Notes under the pieces: model-generated
What the model was told of the DNA's origin: nothing
Seen by the model: the letters and a program-made list of their open reading frames with translations, nothing else
Database searches by the model: none
In this document: one piece after another, positions 45,201 to 54,949 of the stretch
Layout of the letters: every line of letters starts with the position of its first letter
Position numbering within the stretch: the first letter of the stretch is position 1
From: Nostoc piscinale CENA21
GTDB lineage: Bacteria; Cyanobacteriota; Cyanobacteriia; Cyanobacteriales; Nostocaceae
Length of the DNA: 64,000 nt
Assembly: GCF_001298445.1 (NCBI RefSeq)
Contig: NZ_CP012036.1
Span: 2,669,263-2,733,262 of the forward strand
Direction: 5' to 3'
Position numbers and translations under genes: made by a program

Positions 45201-45944
45201 ATGGCAATACCTTTACTAGAATACAAACCCAGTTCTCAAAATCAGCGCGTCCCTGGTTACGAAATCCCTAACGAAAATACCCCCAGACCCTATCGCATCG
45301 AAAACTGTGCTAGTGATGGCGATGTTCAAGAATTAATTTGGGCAGCTTATCGCCAACTATTTAGCGAACATGAAATTTTAAAATTTCATCGCCAAGGCAA
45401 TTTAGAATCTCAGGTAAAAAATCGCGCCATTACTGTACGTGACTTTATTCGCGGTTTAGCCAAATCTGAAGCCTTTCGGAGTTTAGTCATTGAGACAAAT
45501 TCTAACTACCGTTTAGTAGAAATTGCCCTGAAACGCTTTTTAGGTCGTGCGCCTTATAATAAAGACGAAGAGATTGCTTGGTCAATCAAAATAGCAACAG
45601 CTGGTTGGGATGGTTTTGTTGACGCTTTAATTGACTCCGAAGAATATCTCACCAACTTTGGCGAAAACATCGTTCCTTACCAACGCCGCCGCTATAAAGA
45701 TAGACCCTTCAACCTAGTTACCCCCCGCTACGGTAACTACTGGCGCGACAAGCTAGAAGATGCTCGCTACAAAGAAGGAGACATCAAAAACTTCTTGGCT
45801 TTGGCTAACTCCCTCAGCATCAGACAAGTTACTTACACGCCAGTTAACCTCACCAACATCAAAATTCCCGACACCACCAGAGAAACCGTACCCCAAGGTA
45901 TCCCGGTGTCGATTAGTTCCAGTGCTAATTTCCCCGTGCGCTAA
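45201..45944 (+). CDS. cpcG2: phycobilisome rod-core linker CpcG2
   Basis: 247 residues. MAIPLLEYKPSSQNQRVPGY followed by the linker domain (LIWAAYRQLFSEHE, VRDFIRGLAKSEAFR, LGRAPYNKDEEIAWSI) and a soluble C-terminal tail (IKIPDTTRETVPQGIPVS) like that of CpcG1. Rod-core attachment. Copy number of cpcG sets how many distinct rods can dock on the core. Confidence 0.93.
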   Translation: MAIPLLEYKPSSQNQRVPGYEIPNENTPRPYRIENCASDGDVQELIWAAYRQLFSEHEILKFHRQGNLESQVKNRAITVRDFIRGLAKSEAFRSLVIETNSNYRLVEIALKRFLGRAPYNKDEEIAWSIKIATAGWDGFVDALIDSEEYLTNFGENIVPYQRRRYKDRPFNLVTPRYGNYWRDKLEDARYKEGDIKNFLALANSLSIRQVTYTPVNLTNIKIPDTTRETVPQGIPVSISSSANFPVR

Positions 45945-46156
45945 GGGTTGTTTTTCAGTGGTTTGATAAAAGTATAAGAAGGATATCAGCTCTGCAAAGG
46001 CTAACTCATAACCTTCTAAATGTTTTTCCGTCGAGTTACCAAATCATCAAGAGCAAGTAACTCATACCAATTGGAACAATCATGGGTTTCAAATCCAAAA
46101 TGGTCAAGACGGACTAATTATAAAATGCCAACTTTATTCTTAAGGCGGTCTTTAGT

Positions 46157-46870
46157 ATGGCATTACCTTTACTTGAATACAAACCCACAACTCAAAATCA
46201 AAGAGTTAGTAGTTTTGGTGCGGCAGATACCAACGAAGATACACCTTATATCTACCGTACAGAAATAGCCAACTCTCCTAGCGAGATTGAAAGACTAATT
46301 TGGGCAGCTTATCGCCAAGTCTTTAACGAGCAGGAAATTCTGAAATTTAACCGCCAAATTGCCTTAGAAACCCAACTTAAAAATCGGTCAATCACGGTTA
46401 AAGATTTTATCCGGGGTTTGGCCAAATCAGAACGATTTTATCAGCTAGTAGTCACACCCAATAATAACTATCGGCTGGTAGAAATGTGCTTAAAACGGTT
46501 GTTAGGTCGCTCTCCTTACAATCGTGAAGAAGAAATAGCTTGGTCTATTCAAATTGCTACTCGCGGTTGGCATGGATTTGTGGATGCTTTGATTGACAGT
46601 GAAGAATATACCGAAACCTTTGGTGACTACACTGTACCTTATCAGCGCAAACGTATGACCGTAGACCGACCATTCAGCTTTACTCCCCGCTATGGTGCTG
46701 ACTATCGAGAACGTGCAGGTATTGTGAAAGGTGGCGGTTATCGCTCCTTGTCATATCTACCTAGTCAAAATGTTGATGGTGCTGCACTGTTAGGTGTATT
46801 GCTTGTTATGTCCGCAGGAATAACTTTCTTGTTGGTACTAAATTGGTTAGGAATTCATACTGGGTTCTAA
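46157..46870 (+). CDS. cpcL: membrane-anchored rod linker CpcL (CpcG3)
   Basis: 237 residues. The linker domain matches the other CpcG copies (LIWAAYRQVFNEQE, VKDFIRGLAKSERFYQ, LGRSPYNREEE). The last 30 residues form a hydrophobic helix, AALLGVLLVMSAGITFLLVL, instead of a soluble tail. This is the CpcL hallmark: it anchors rod-only phycobilisomes to the thylakoid next to photosystem I and NDH, which is prominent in heterocysts. A 212-bp gap separates it from cpcG2, so it may have its own promoter. Confidence 0.93.
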   Translation: MALPLLEYKPTTQNQRVSSFGAADTNEDTPYIYRTEIANSPSEIERLIWAAYRQVFNEQEILKFNRQIALETQLKNRSITVKDFIRGLAKSERFYQLVVTPNNNYRLVEMCLKRLLGRSPYNREEEIAWSIQIATRGWHGFVDALIDSEEYTETFGDYTVPYQRKRMTVDRPFSFTPRYGADYRERAGIVKGGGYRSLSYLPSQNVDGAALLGVLLVMSAGITFLLVLNWLGIHTGF

Positions 46871-46980
46871 CCTAATGCGGGACAATAGATAAAGCATGAG
46901 TGAGGATTTGAGTCATCAAACCTCCTCATTAATCAGCAGCTAAATCTCTGTGTAATCTTTTAATAAGAGGAAAAAGCAGC

Positions 46981-47748
46981 ATGGCACTGCCATTACTTGA
47001 ATACAAACCCAGCAGTCAAAACCACCGTGTTAAAAGCTTTGGTGTTGCTGACCAAAACGAAAATACACCATATATCTATCGCATAGAAGATGTCAGTTCT
47101 TATACTGATATCCAAAACATTATTTGGGCAGCTTACCGCCAAGTTTTCAGCGAACATGAAATTCTCAAGTTCAACCGCCAAGTAACTTTAGAATCTCAGC
47201 TGAAAACTGGTGCAGTTTCTGTACGTGATTTTATCCGGGGTTTAGCTAAATCTGAAGCCTTCTATCGTTTGGTTGTTTCTGTCAACAATAACTACCGTTT
47301 AGTTGACATCGCCCTCAAACGCTTATTAGGTCGTTGTGCTTACAACAAAGAAGAAGAAATAGCTTGGTCAATTGTAATTGCTACCAAAGGTTTTGGTGGC
47401 TTTGTTGATGCTATTTTAGACAGCGAAGAATACAACCAAGCCTTTGGTGAGAACACCGTACCCTACCAACGCAAACGCTTGGTAGACCGTCCTCACAACT
47501 TGGTAACACCCCGCTACGGCGAAGACTTCCAAGAAAAAGCAGGTACAGTTCAAACCGACTGGCGCTTTACCCTGGACAAATTCTACACCCGCAAGTTCCA
47601 AGAAAAACGTCTGGCGGAAGGCGATCCACGCAAATTTGCAGATTTGGCAGCAGCAATCAATCCTAGCGGTAACTACGCTCAAAAAATGTCATCCTTTGAC
47701 ATTGATTATATGAGTGCAGTACCTTACCGTGGCGGCAACAGACGCTAA
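46981..47748 (+). CDS. cpcG4: phycobilisome rod-core linker CpcG4
   Basis: 255 residues. MALPLLEYKPSSQNHRVKSF with the linker domain (IIWAAYRQVFSEHE, VRDFIRGLAKSEAFYR, LGRCAYNKEEE). It has a long soluble C-terminal region (EKAGTVQTDWRFTLDKFY to FDIDYMSAVPYRGGNRR) with no membrane segment. AGAGG lies before the ATG. Last gene of the cpc operon; a strong stem-loop follows. Confidence 0.93.
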   Translation: MALPLLEYKPSSQNHRVKSFGVADQNENTPYIYRIEDVSSYTDIQNIIWAAYRQVFSEHEILKFNRQVTLESQLKTGAVSVRDFIRGLAKSEAFYRLVVSVNNNYRLVDIALKRLLGRCAYNKEEEIAWSIVIATKGFGGFVDAILDSEEYNQAFGENTVPYQRKRLVDRPHNLVTPRYGEDFQEKAGTVQTDWRFTLDKFYTRKFQEKRLAEGDPRKFADLAAAINPSGNYAQKMSSFDIDYMSAVPYRGGNRR

Positions 47749-47777
47749 GATTAACAATTTAGTTGTCTAAATTTTAT

Positions 47778-47860
47778 ACTGGGTCTAGTTTTTGCGTTGA
47801 TGTAATAACCAACAGCTGATGTGTAGTTGGATGTTGCATTGAGTGGAAGCTAGACCCAGT
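47778..47860 (+). terminator. stem-loop at the end of the cpc operon
   Basis: ACTGGGTCTAG (47778-47788) and CTAGACCCAGT (47850-47860) form a perfect 11-bp stem closing a 61-nt loop, followed by AGCTTTT. It has the same long-loop design as the pecA-pecC and cpcA-cpcC hairpins. It is probably the operon's terminator or 3' stabiliser. Confidence 0.75.
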
Positions 47861-47958
47861 AGCTTTTAATGGTATCTATTTGAAGAAAACTGTCATAATA
47901 ACTGTACGCAATCTATCCTCACGTTACGACTTCTCTGATATGGAAACGAAGAGGTGTT

Positions 47959-48138
47959 ATGAATTTAAAGTTAGTTGAATCTTTAGCACAAATTATTCAA
48001 TCGTTGACACATGAAGAACAAGCTTTTTTAGAAGAAAGGTTAAAGCAGCAAAGACTGTTTCATACAGAACAGCAAAAACGAGAACAGATTAAGAGAGAAA
48101 TTTTTCAAAGGAGAGGTTTTGCTAGCTTTTGTTTATAG
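47959..48138 (+). CDS. small antitoxin-like protein, possibly truncated
   Basis: The frame encodes 59 residues: MNLKLVESLAQIIQSLTHEE, then QAFLEERLKQQ and a charged helix ending RREIFQRRGFASFCL-like sequence. GAAGAGGTG precedes the ATG as a ribosome site. The N-terminus resembles small antitoxin-type proteins common in cyanobacteria (ESLAQIIQSLxPEE). No toxin partner follows; the next gene starts 230 bp later. The C-terminus looks altered compared with relatives I remember, so it may be a remnant. An ATAATAACTGTAC repeat lies on both sides (about 47895 and 48172). Confidence 0.5.
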   Translation: MNLKLVESLAQIIQSLTHEEQAFLEERLKQQRLFHTEQQKREQIKREIFQRRGFASFCL

Positions 48139-48367
48139 CTACGGAGTTACAGAAAAGTCAAAAAAAAATGCAATAATAACTGTACCGTAATGTCTAGCAC
48201 CACATCCCCAAAGTTTGCAATTGAGGGGTTAGGTCTGTTTTTTATAGTTTACTCAGCAAGGAACTAGTATAGTTTCGATTGTTCTGGTGTGTTCGGGAAA
48301 GTGTCAAATTGCTAACATTAAACACAGGTGGAAATTGATTTACTTTCTTCTACCTCTAGGCTAATCT

Positions 48368-50942
48368 ATGAAAGTTTACTGTACAAATCCTAACTGCCGC
48401 ACCCCAGAAAACGATCTTCCTGATGAATTTCGTTACGCCAAAGGTAAACAAAAATTTTGTAGTAATTGTGGAATGCGACTTGTTTTAAAGACGCGTTACT
48501 TAGCTTTAGAACAAATCGGTAGTGGAGGATTTGGTCGAACGTTTCGTGCCTGGGATTCTCATTTAGAACATGAATGTTTAATTAAGCAATTACGACTTAC
48601 AAATATTTCTAATGCACCTTGGACACCTGAACAGTTGCAATATATCCAAAATTCTTTTAAAAGGGAAGCACAAATTTTACGTAAGCTAAATCATTCACAA
48701 ATACCTAGATTATTAGACTTCTTTGAAATTTCTGCTCCCAATTTAGAAGAATCTGAGCAAGCATTAGAATCACCACAAACAGTATTTTATTTAGTACAAG
48801 ATTATATTCGCGGTAGTAATCTTAGAAAAATAAAAAACACACAATGGTCAGAAGATGAAGTTGTTAATTTTTTGCGGCAAATTTTGCCAGTTTTAGATTA
48901 CATTCATAGTCAACAAACTATGATGTTAATTCATAGGGATATTAAACCAGAAAATATTATTCTGGAAGAAAGAGGCGTACCTTATCTTATAGATTTTGGG
49001 GCTGTAAAACAAGCGATCGCAGGTGTACCCGCAGAACAATCTATTGCTATATCAACTCCTGGATACGCCTCACCAGAACAACGAGCAGGTTTAGCTGTCT
49101 CTCCATCTTCAGATTTATATTCTCTCGCTGCAACTTGTGTTTGTTTACTCACATTCAAAACTCCAGAAAACCTGCGAATTGGCGATATATGGAGTTGGCG
49201 AAGATATGTTAATGTTAGTGACCGACTAGCGACAATTTTAGATACTATGCTGGCGGCTGAAATCGGTTATCGTTTCCAGTCAGCGCGTCAAGTAATGGCA
49301 GTATTAGATAATGCCACAATATCTGCACCAACACCGCTACCAGAATCTAGTTTTAATACTCAACCTCCGCCTTTATTGATATCAGAGCAGCCTGTACAAA
49401 TACCTTCTCAAAATTCATCACCAAGCAAACCTCAAAATTTATCGCTACCAGAACAGCCTGCACAACCAGTATCCCAAAATTCATCATTGAAACCTGTAAC
49501 ATTATGGACAAAATTAATGATGGGAGGTTTAGGAAGTGTAATTTTAGGATTGGCTGTTTGGGCGTATTTTGTCTTGAAGCCTACATCGCTTTGTATTGAC
49601 GATCCTCTATTTAGTTGTGGAGAAAAATCTCTTTTACAACCTGAATCTACTCAACCTATTTTGGGACAAAGAAATTTTAATAAAGGAACGGCAGCTTTTA
49701 AAAAAGGAGAATATGATTTAGCGATTGAGAACTTTTCTAATTATCTTAAAAATTATCCAAATAGTCCAGAAATCAGGATTTATTTAAATAATGCGATCGC
49801 AGCTAAAAATGGTAAGTTTATTAAAGTCGCAATATGTGTGCCAATTCTCCCAAATAATGGTGTAGGCATAGAAAATTATTTGCGCGGAGTTGCTGTTGTT
49901 CAAGACGAAATTAATACACAACCTCAAAACAAAATTAACGGAAAATTATTATTCATTCAAATTTGTAATGATGAACAAAGTCCAGATACTGCTCGATTAG
50001 TTGCGGAGAAAATTGTCAAGGATGAAAGCATATTGGGTGTTATCGGTCATTACTATAGCTTAATGACTTGGGAAGCAGGCAAAATTTACGCCGCTCCAAA
50101 ACTAGGAGATAACAAATTAGTGAGTATTTCTCCTACTAGCACTGCAATTAGAGGCATCAAATTTAACAAAAGAGAAATTTTAGATATTAATAACTATGTC
50201 TTTCGAGTATCTCCCATTGACTCACATTTTGCTAAAGCTTTAGCTAATTATAGCTTGAAACAAAAACGTAAGAAAATTGCTATCTTTTTTAATCATTTAG
50301 ATCCTTATAGTTTTTCTTTTGGCCAAGAATTTAAAAAGGCAATTTCTCCACAGGTAAGCATTGTAACAGAATGTGATTTTGCTGAATATCAAATTAATAA
50401 TCCTATTGTTATGACACAATGTTTACAAGAAGCCAATAGTAAACAAGCTGATACAATTTTTTTTACCAATTAGTAATGATATTTTAAGCCGGGAGATTGA
50501 TAGGATATTGGCAAATGGAAAAGATGTAATTATTTTATCTGGAACTACTGCTTACTTGGAAAATATATCAAAAAGAAAAGACATATTGAGTAATTTAATT
50601 ATTGCTGTTCATTGGCATAGAAATGATGATAATAAATTGTCCATTTTTGAACAGAAATCTCTGCGACTTTGGGAAACTCAAGACAATACAGACATTAACT
50701 TTGCAACTGCAATGACTTATGATGCAACTAAAGCACTTGTAGAAGGGTTAAAGAGAAGTGGGAATAATTTAACTCGTAAACGTCTATATGAAGAACTCAG
50801 CAAGCCTGATTTCGTAGTGGAAGGTGCTAAAACCAAAGTAAGGTTTGATAAGAATCACGATCGCCTAGTTAACGCACAAAACATTAAAGATTTAGTTTTT
50901 TTAGTTTCACCTAAAGATGGTGAATTTCAAGTAATTAAATAA
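48368..50942 (+). CDS. receptor-like Ser/Thr kinase: zinc ribbon, kinase, membrane segment, TPR, periplasmic-binding domain (frame broken once)
   Basis: 857 residues after removing one base from an 8-T run (50457-50464). In order: zinc ribbon with Cys pairs (YCTNPNC; FCSNCG, 1-40); kinase domain (about 43-310) with IGSGGFGRTFRA, LIHRDIKPENIIL and DFGAVKQ; a Pro/Gln linker; a membrane helix near 378-402 (LMMGGLGSVILGLAVWAYFV); a TPR unit (AAFKKGEYDLAIENF, about 435-485); and from about 485 to the end a type I periplasmic-binding-protein domain (VAICVPILPNNGVG, SPTSTAIRG, NNYVFRVSPIDSHFAKAL, SGTTAYL). It reads as a transmembrane receptor kinase with an external small-molecule sensor. The ligand is unknown. 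Confidence 0.85.
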
Positions 50943-51182
50943 ATTTTCATTTAAACCTGTTATTTGTTGTGTAAGCGATCACACTCAACTATTTGAGTAG
51001 GATCAGTTATTTATTAGCTTGGAATGTATTATTTACATCTGTCAAAAGCTGCAAAAATCATTTCTGTCTCCGGTAGGGTTAAACCACAATGCTTGATTTA
51101 TAGCATTTTGAGAGTGAGCGACAGTTAACTGTCCTGAGTAATTTTGATTACTTAGTTTAATTCAAGTGATCGGAGATATTTT

Positions 51183-51644
51183 ATGACTTACGCAACCGAC
51201 GAAAGCACTAGACAAGCTGTAAAACAATTTCGCCAGTTTGATGTTGATACTCAATTGGCTTTATTGTGGTTCGGCTATCTTGATATCAAAGATGAAATAC
51301 TTCCTTCGGGAAACGATAACGCTGAAATAGATACAGCTAACGCGGTGTATGATCAAATCCTAGCTTTACCCAAAGAACAGCAATTACAAGCGCAGCGTGA
51401 TATTGCTGGCTGTGCGAACAGTGATATTAGCCGTGCTTACACTGCCTTACATTCTAGTGGAAAGTTGGAATTGTGGTTACGTTTAGCACAAGGTATGGAA
51501 AGTAATCAGATTATTACTGTACCTTCTGACTATGAATTACCTGAAGAAACAAATGACTTTGTAGAAAATATTGAAAAATTAGATTTGGAGAAGCGCATTG
51601 ATTTTATGCGTAGTGTTGTACTAGAAATGGGTGCAAAGCAATAA
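51183..51644 (+). CDS. helical carotenoid protein (OCP N-terminal domain homologue)
   Basis: 153 residues covering only the orange carotenoid protein N-terminal domain: QFDVDTQLALLWFGYLDI near residue 22 and KLELWLRLAQGMES near residue 98. It keeps the Tyr44 and Trp110 counterparts of OCP that contact the carotenoid. The C-terminal NTF2-like domain of OCP is absent, so this is a stand-alone HCP. Members bind a ketocarotenoid and act as singlet-oxygen quenchers or, in some clades, phycobilisome quenchers. A solitary gene; a convergent hairpin lies beyond its stop. Confidence 0.93.
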   Translation: MTYATDESTRQAVKQFRQFDVDTQLALLWFGYLDIKDEILPSGNDNAEIDTANAVYDQILALPKEQQLQAQRDIAGCANSDISRAYTALHSSGKLELWLRLAQGMESNQIITVPSDYELPEETNDFVENIEKLDLEKRIDFMRSVVLEMGAKQ

Positions 51645-51671
51645 GCTTTTACCTAGACAACACACTGATAA

Positions 51672-51721
51672 GCGATCGCACTTTCTATTTCTGTGACTCC
51701 ATTTATAGAAAATGCGATCGC
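51672..51721. terminator. HIP1-containing stem-loop between convergent genes
   Basis: Two 17-nt arms, GCGATCGCACTTTCTAT and ATAGAAAATGCGATCGC, pair with one mismatch around a 16-nt loop, between the HCP and carbonic anhydrase stops. T-rich sequence follows on the plus strand. Probably a bidirectional terminator. Confidence 0.7.
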
Positions 51722-51758
51722 AAAATCTATTTTTGTCAACTCAGCGCACACTACTTGA

Positions 51759-52565
51759 TTAAGTTTGATCAGCATTAACACTCTCAAAAACTATGCGCTG
51801 GTTTAACGGCTGAATTGGACGTGCGTTATGGGGAAATAGCTGGGAAAATTTAGCTATCTGTTCACTGGATACCTCAACGGGAGTTTCCATGATGTACCAT
51901 GTCACATTTTCGGAACAGGGTGGGGTGGTGAGGGAACCAGAATAAGTGAGAAATCTGCGTTCTGTTGGTAAAAATTCAGCAGCGTTGATGATGGTATCTT
52001 TTAGCTGATTTTCTTTTCCCTGGGTTTGGGGTATACCATCCCAAATTGTTTGCAGATTGGGGTTAAACTCTCCTGCTTTTAAGAATACGCCAACTACTGC
52101 TAAGTTACCTGCTTGACTGCGGTGAACGAAATGCAGTTCCATATCGTATTCTTCGCCGTTGAGGTGGTGTTCGCTGGGGTGGTGGAAATGGAACTGAAGC
52201 AGCTGATAAACTTGGCGATCGCTTTCTATATAACTTCCTGGTTGATAGTTAATTTGAATCGTTTTACCATTATTAACTAAACTTAAGGGCGCTGGCTGAT
52301 ATTTAACTATTAATAAATCTTGATTATTTTTATCAAGACTTTTGACGCTATCAAATTGTAAATTAATTGGTGTTTGTCTTGTACCTGTATAACAAAGTTG
52401 AAAATCTGGTGAAAGCTTACCCCAATATTCTGGCCCTTGTTTGCCGATATATCCCCAATTTGTTGCGGCTGCTGCTGAGGAAGTTACACAGCTAGAAACA
52501 GAAGTTCCTACAGCAGTCATCCCAAGTAATTGTAGTAGTCGCCGTCTGTTGAAAATCTTACTCAT
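51759..52565 (-). CDS. alpha-class carbonic anhydrase, exported
   Basis: 268 residues. A twin-arginine signal opens the protein (FNRRRLLQLLGMTAVG), ending in a Cys/Ala-rich region. Zinc ligands are the two His of QFHFHHPSEH and the His of ELHFVHRS; LTYSGSLTTPPCSENVTWYI is the conserved end of the active site. It interconverts CO2 and bicarbonate in the periplasm or thylakoid lumen. It resembles EcaA-type enzymes of Anabaena; that name is from memory and not assigned. Confidence 0.93.
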   Translation of the reverse strand: MSKIFNRRRLLQLLGMTAVGTSVSSCVTSSAAAATNWGYIGKQGPEYWGKLSPDFQLCYTGTRQTPINLQFDSVKSLDKNNQDLLIVKYQPAPLSLVNNGKTIQINYQPGSYIESDRQVYQLLQFHFHHPSEHHLNGEEYDMELHFVHRSQAGNLAVVGVFLKAGEFNPNLQTIWDGIPQTQGKENQLKDTIINAAEFLPTERRFLTYSGSLTTPPCSENVTWYIMETPVEVSSEQIAKFSQLFPHNARPIQPLNQRIVFESVNADQT

Positions 52566-52599
52566 ACCAATTTTTGGATCTGGGGTTTAGAGGTTGTTT

Positions 52600-52745
52600 A
52601 AAAGTATTTTTATTAATATCAAAGCCTGAAAAATCTAATCCCCTACCCCCTTCTCTTGTAGGGAAGGGTATTTGAAAGCCTCTCTCCGTTTCGAGGGGAG
52701 AGGTTTTGAGAGGGGTTTTTCAGATTTGTCTAACACTGATTTCAA
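52600..52745. repeat. imperfect inverted repeat element
   Basis: CCTGAAAAATCTAATCCCCT at the left is roughly mirrored by AGGGGTTTTTCAGATTTG at the right, with the internal hairpin CCTCTCTCC...GGGGAGAGG. It resembles a small MITE-like element between two genes. Confidence 0.6.
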
Positions 52746-52757
52746 GTTAGCCAATTG

Positions 52758-54261
52758 CTAGGGTAACCAGAAATTAGGCAAGATAGACTTACTTAAATTA
52801 CGTACATTTTCGTTGAGCGATCGCCCAATTTTGATATGTACTTCATCTTCATGTACAGGTAAAATCTCAGCAGGTTGACCATTTCCTAAATAGGACATAA
52901 CAAAATTCGCTGCTTCTAAACCTGTCACATAAGCTTTTTCTTGCGACCATGAACCGTGACGGTTAATAATCCAATCACCACTCATAAATACATTGGCAAA
53001 ACTTGTCCTAGCTGGCAACATATAACGATAACTACCTGGTGCAAAGTGCGTTACCGCATTTGGTAAACGAATTACACTGCTATCAATTACTTTCGCTTGT
53101 TTGAATGCTGGTACACAAGTTGCTAAATAATTCTGCACAATTGGAATTATTTCTTCATCACTCAAACCGAGGAACTGATTAGCATGATAAAAATCAGCTT
53201 CAATGACTGTTCCTGGTTCATTATGATATTCATCATGCAAAGCATTCAAATCAAAAAATGTCCATCCAGTAGTTACATCAAAACCAAAGCAAGCATTAGA
53301 AGGACGGGGAATATCAATTTTCCGGTCAAACCATAACCGTGTTGCTAAAACATCAATTGCGCCTAAATTATTCAGATTCCGAAATTCTTCTCGACTTTGC
53401 AAACTAGGGCTGGAAGAAACAATTTTCTTCATTCCAGTTACCCCAACCGCAAAAACTACAGCATCAGCATTAAAGACTTGATCACCACAAACTACACCCG
53501 TGGCGCGATTTTGATCATCAATAATTAAGTCAGTTACACGATGTTTTGCTAATACTTTACCGCCAGCTTTTTCAATTTTTTCCACCCAAGGACGGAAGAT
53601 TTTTTCGCCTACAGTTCCGCGACACCAAACCACATCAAAATTCGGCTGATGCGCCAAAATAAAATAATAAAGCATTCCTAATGTGGCGGCGGCAGAACAT
53701 TGTTCACCAGGGGCAAACAAACCTACCAACAACATCGGCTCAAAGGCATCACGATAAAGTCTGGCAGATACACCAAAATCTTTGAACAATTCCCGCGCCG
53801 TAACAGAATCATAACGCCGCCAAGCTGCATCAGAATTATCAAAATCAACCACAGCATACAGTAATGGTAAGGCGCTGAGACGGTCAATTAATGGCAATCG
53901 CTGAAAGTACGTGTAGAGAAATGTGCCTAGAGGTGCGGGTAGTTGGGGTAATTCTTGAAAAATTGGTGATTCTACTTCTAAGCCGGCGGGTGAATATTGG
54001 GCTGAACGAGTCCAGGTAGTGAAGGGGTTAATATCTAATTCGTTAATCAGGGCAAAAATATTTCTGTAAGGATACCAAAAACCATGAATCCCCGCTTCCA
54101 CAGATTTACCACCTGGAGTTTTCCAGCCTGCAACAAGTCCGCCAGGATAGGGGCCTGCTTCGAGAAGTGTCACATTGTATCCTTGCTTGGCTAAATGGTA
54201 GGTTGCGCCTAAACCAGCCCAACCAGCACCGACGACTACCACATTTTTTTTCTTCTACCAT
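52758..54261 (-). CDS. FAD-dependent oxidoreductase, carotene-desaturase-like (frame broken once)
   Basis: From ATG 54261 (MVEEKN), an 8-T run (54244-54251) breaks the frame; with 7 it continues VVVVGAGWAGLGATYHLAKQG, a Rossmann FAD-binding start, for 500 residues. Further family features are LLEAGPYPGGLVAGW, FAPGEQCSAAATLGMLYY and a C-terminal FAD segment VFMSGDWINRHGSWSQEKAY-like region. It belongs with phytoene/zeta-carotene desaturase-type amine oxidoreductases; whether it acts on a carotenoid is not known. The HCP gene 1.2 kb away would fit carotenoid chemistry, as inference only. Confidence 0.85.
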
Positions 54262-54363
54262 TTTGCCCTCCGATTGTTGCAGCCCATCAATTAATGTATA
54301 CGAACTTGCGTTCAGAGGGAGAGGGAAGAGAAGATTAATTCAGCTAATCACTGATTTTTGACG

Positions 54364-54948
54364 ATGCCAAAATTTGAGGAACAATTAGAATTTATTTATG
54401 CCAGCGATCGCAGCCAATGGCGCGAGTGGTTAGCCAAAAACCATCTCACTTCCCCTGGTATCTGGTTAGTTTATTACAAAGTCAAAAGTGGTCAACCAAG
54501 CGTTAGATATAGCGAAGCAGTTCAAGAAGCTTTATGTTTTGGGTGGATTGACAGTAAAGTTAAGTCTTTAGATGAAAACCGCTATCAGCAAATTTTTACG
54601 CCCCGCAAACCCAAAAGCGTTTGGTCAAAATTAAATAAGCAATATATTGAAGAGTTAATTGCAGCAGGTTTAATGGCAGAATCTGGTCTTGCTAAAATTG
54701 CCGATGCGAAAAAAGATGGCTCATGGACTTCTTTAGATGCGATCGAAGCATTAATCATTCCCCTAGATTTGCAACAAGCTTTAGCAGCCAACTCTTGGGC
54801 TAACCTAAATTTTGCAGCCTTTAGTAATTCCACCAAGAAAAACATTCTTTTTTGGATTGAAAATGCTAAACGTCCAGAAACTAGGTTAAAGAGAATTGAG
54901 CAAACCGTAACTTCAGCCGCGCAAAACAGAAATCCATTGAGCCGTTAG
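54364..54948 (+). CDS. YdeI/OmpD-associated family protein
   Basis: 194 residues from ATG 54364 (MPKFEEQLEFIYASDRSQW). Family pattern: WREWLAKNH, GIWLVYYK, YSEAVQEALCFGWIDSK, FTPRKPKSVWSKLNK and the C-terminal FWIENAKRPETRLKRIE. Members are widespread small cytoplasmic proteins of unclear function, sometimes linked to bacteriocin or peptide resistance. The gene is divergent from the oxidoreductase and converges on the MBL gene 1 bp away. Confidence 0.82.
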   Translation: MPKFEEQLEFIYASDRSQWREWLAKNHLTSPGIWLVYYKVKSGQPSVRYSEAVQEALCFGWIDSKVKSLDENRYQQIFTPRKPKSVWSKLNKQYIEELIAAGLMAESGLAKIADAKKDGSWTSLDAIEALIIPLDLQQALAANSWANLNFAAFSNSTKKNILFWIENAKRPETRLKRIEQTVTSAAQNRNPLSR

Positions 54949-54949
54949 T

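Noticed and set aside
46020..46268. 82-codon frame before cpcL
   Set aside because: It overlaps the cpcL start in another frame and has no recognisable features.
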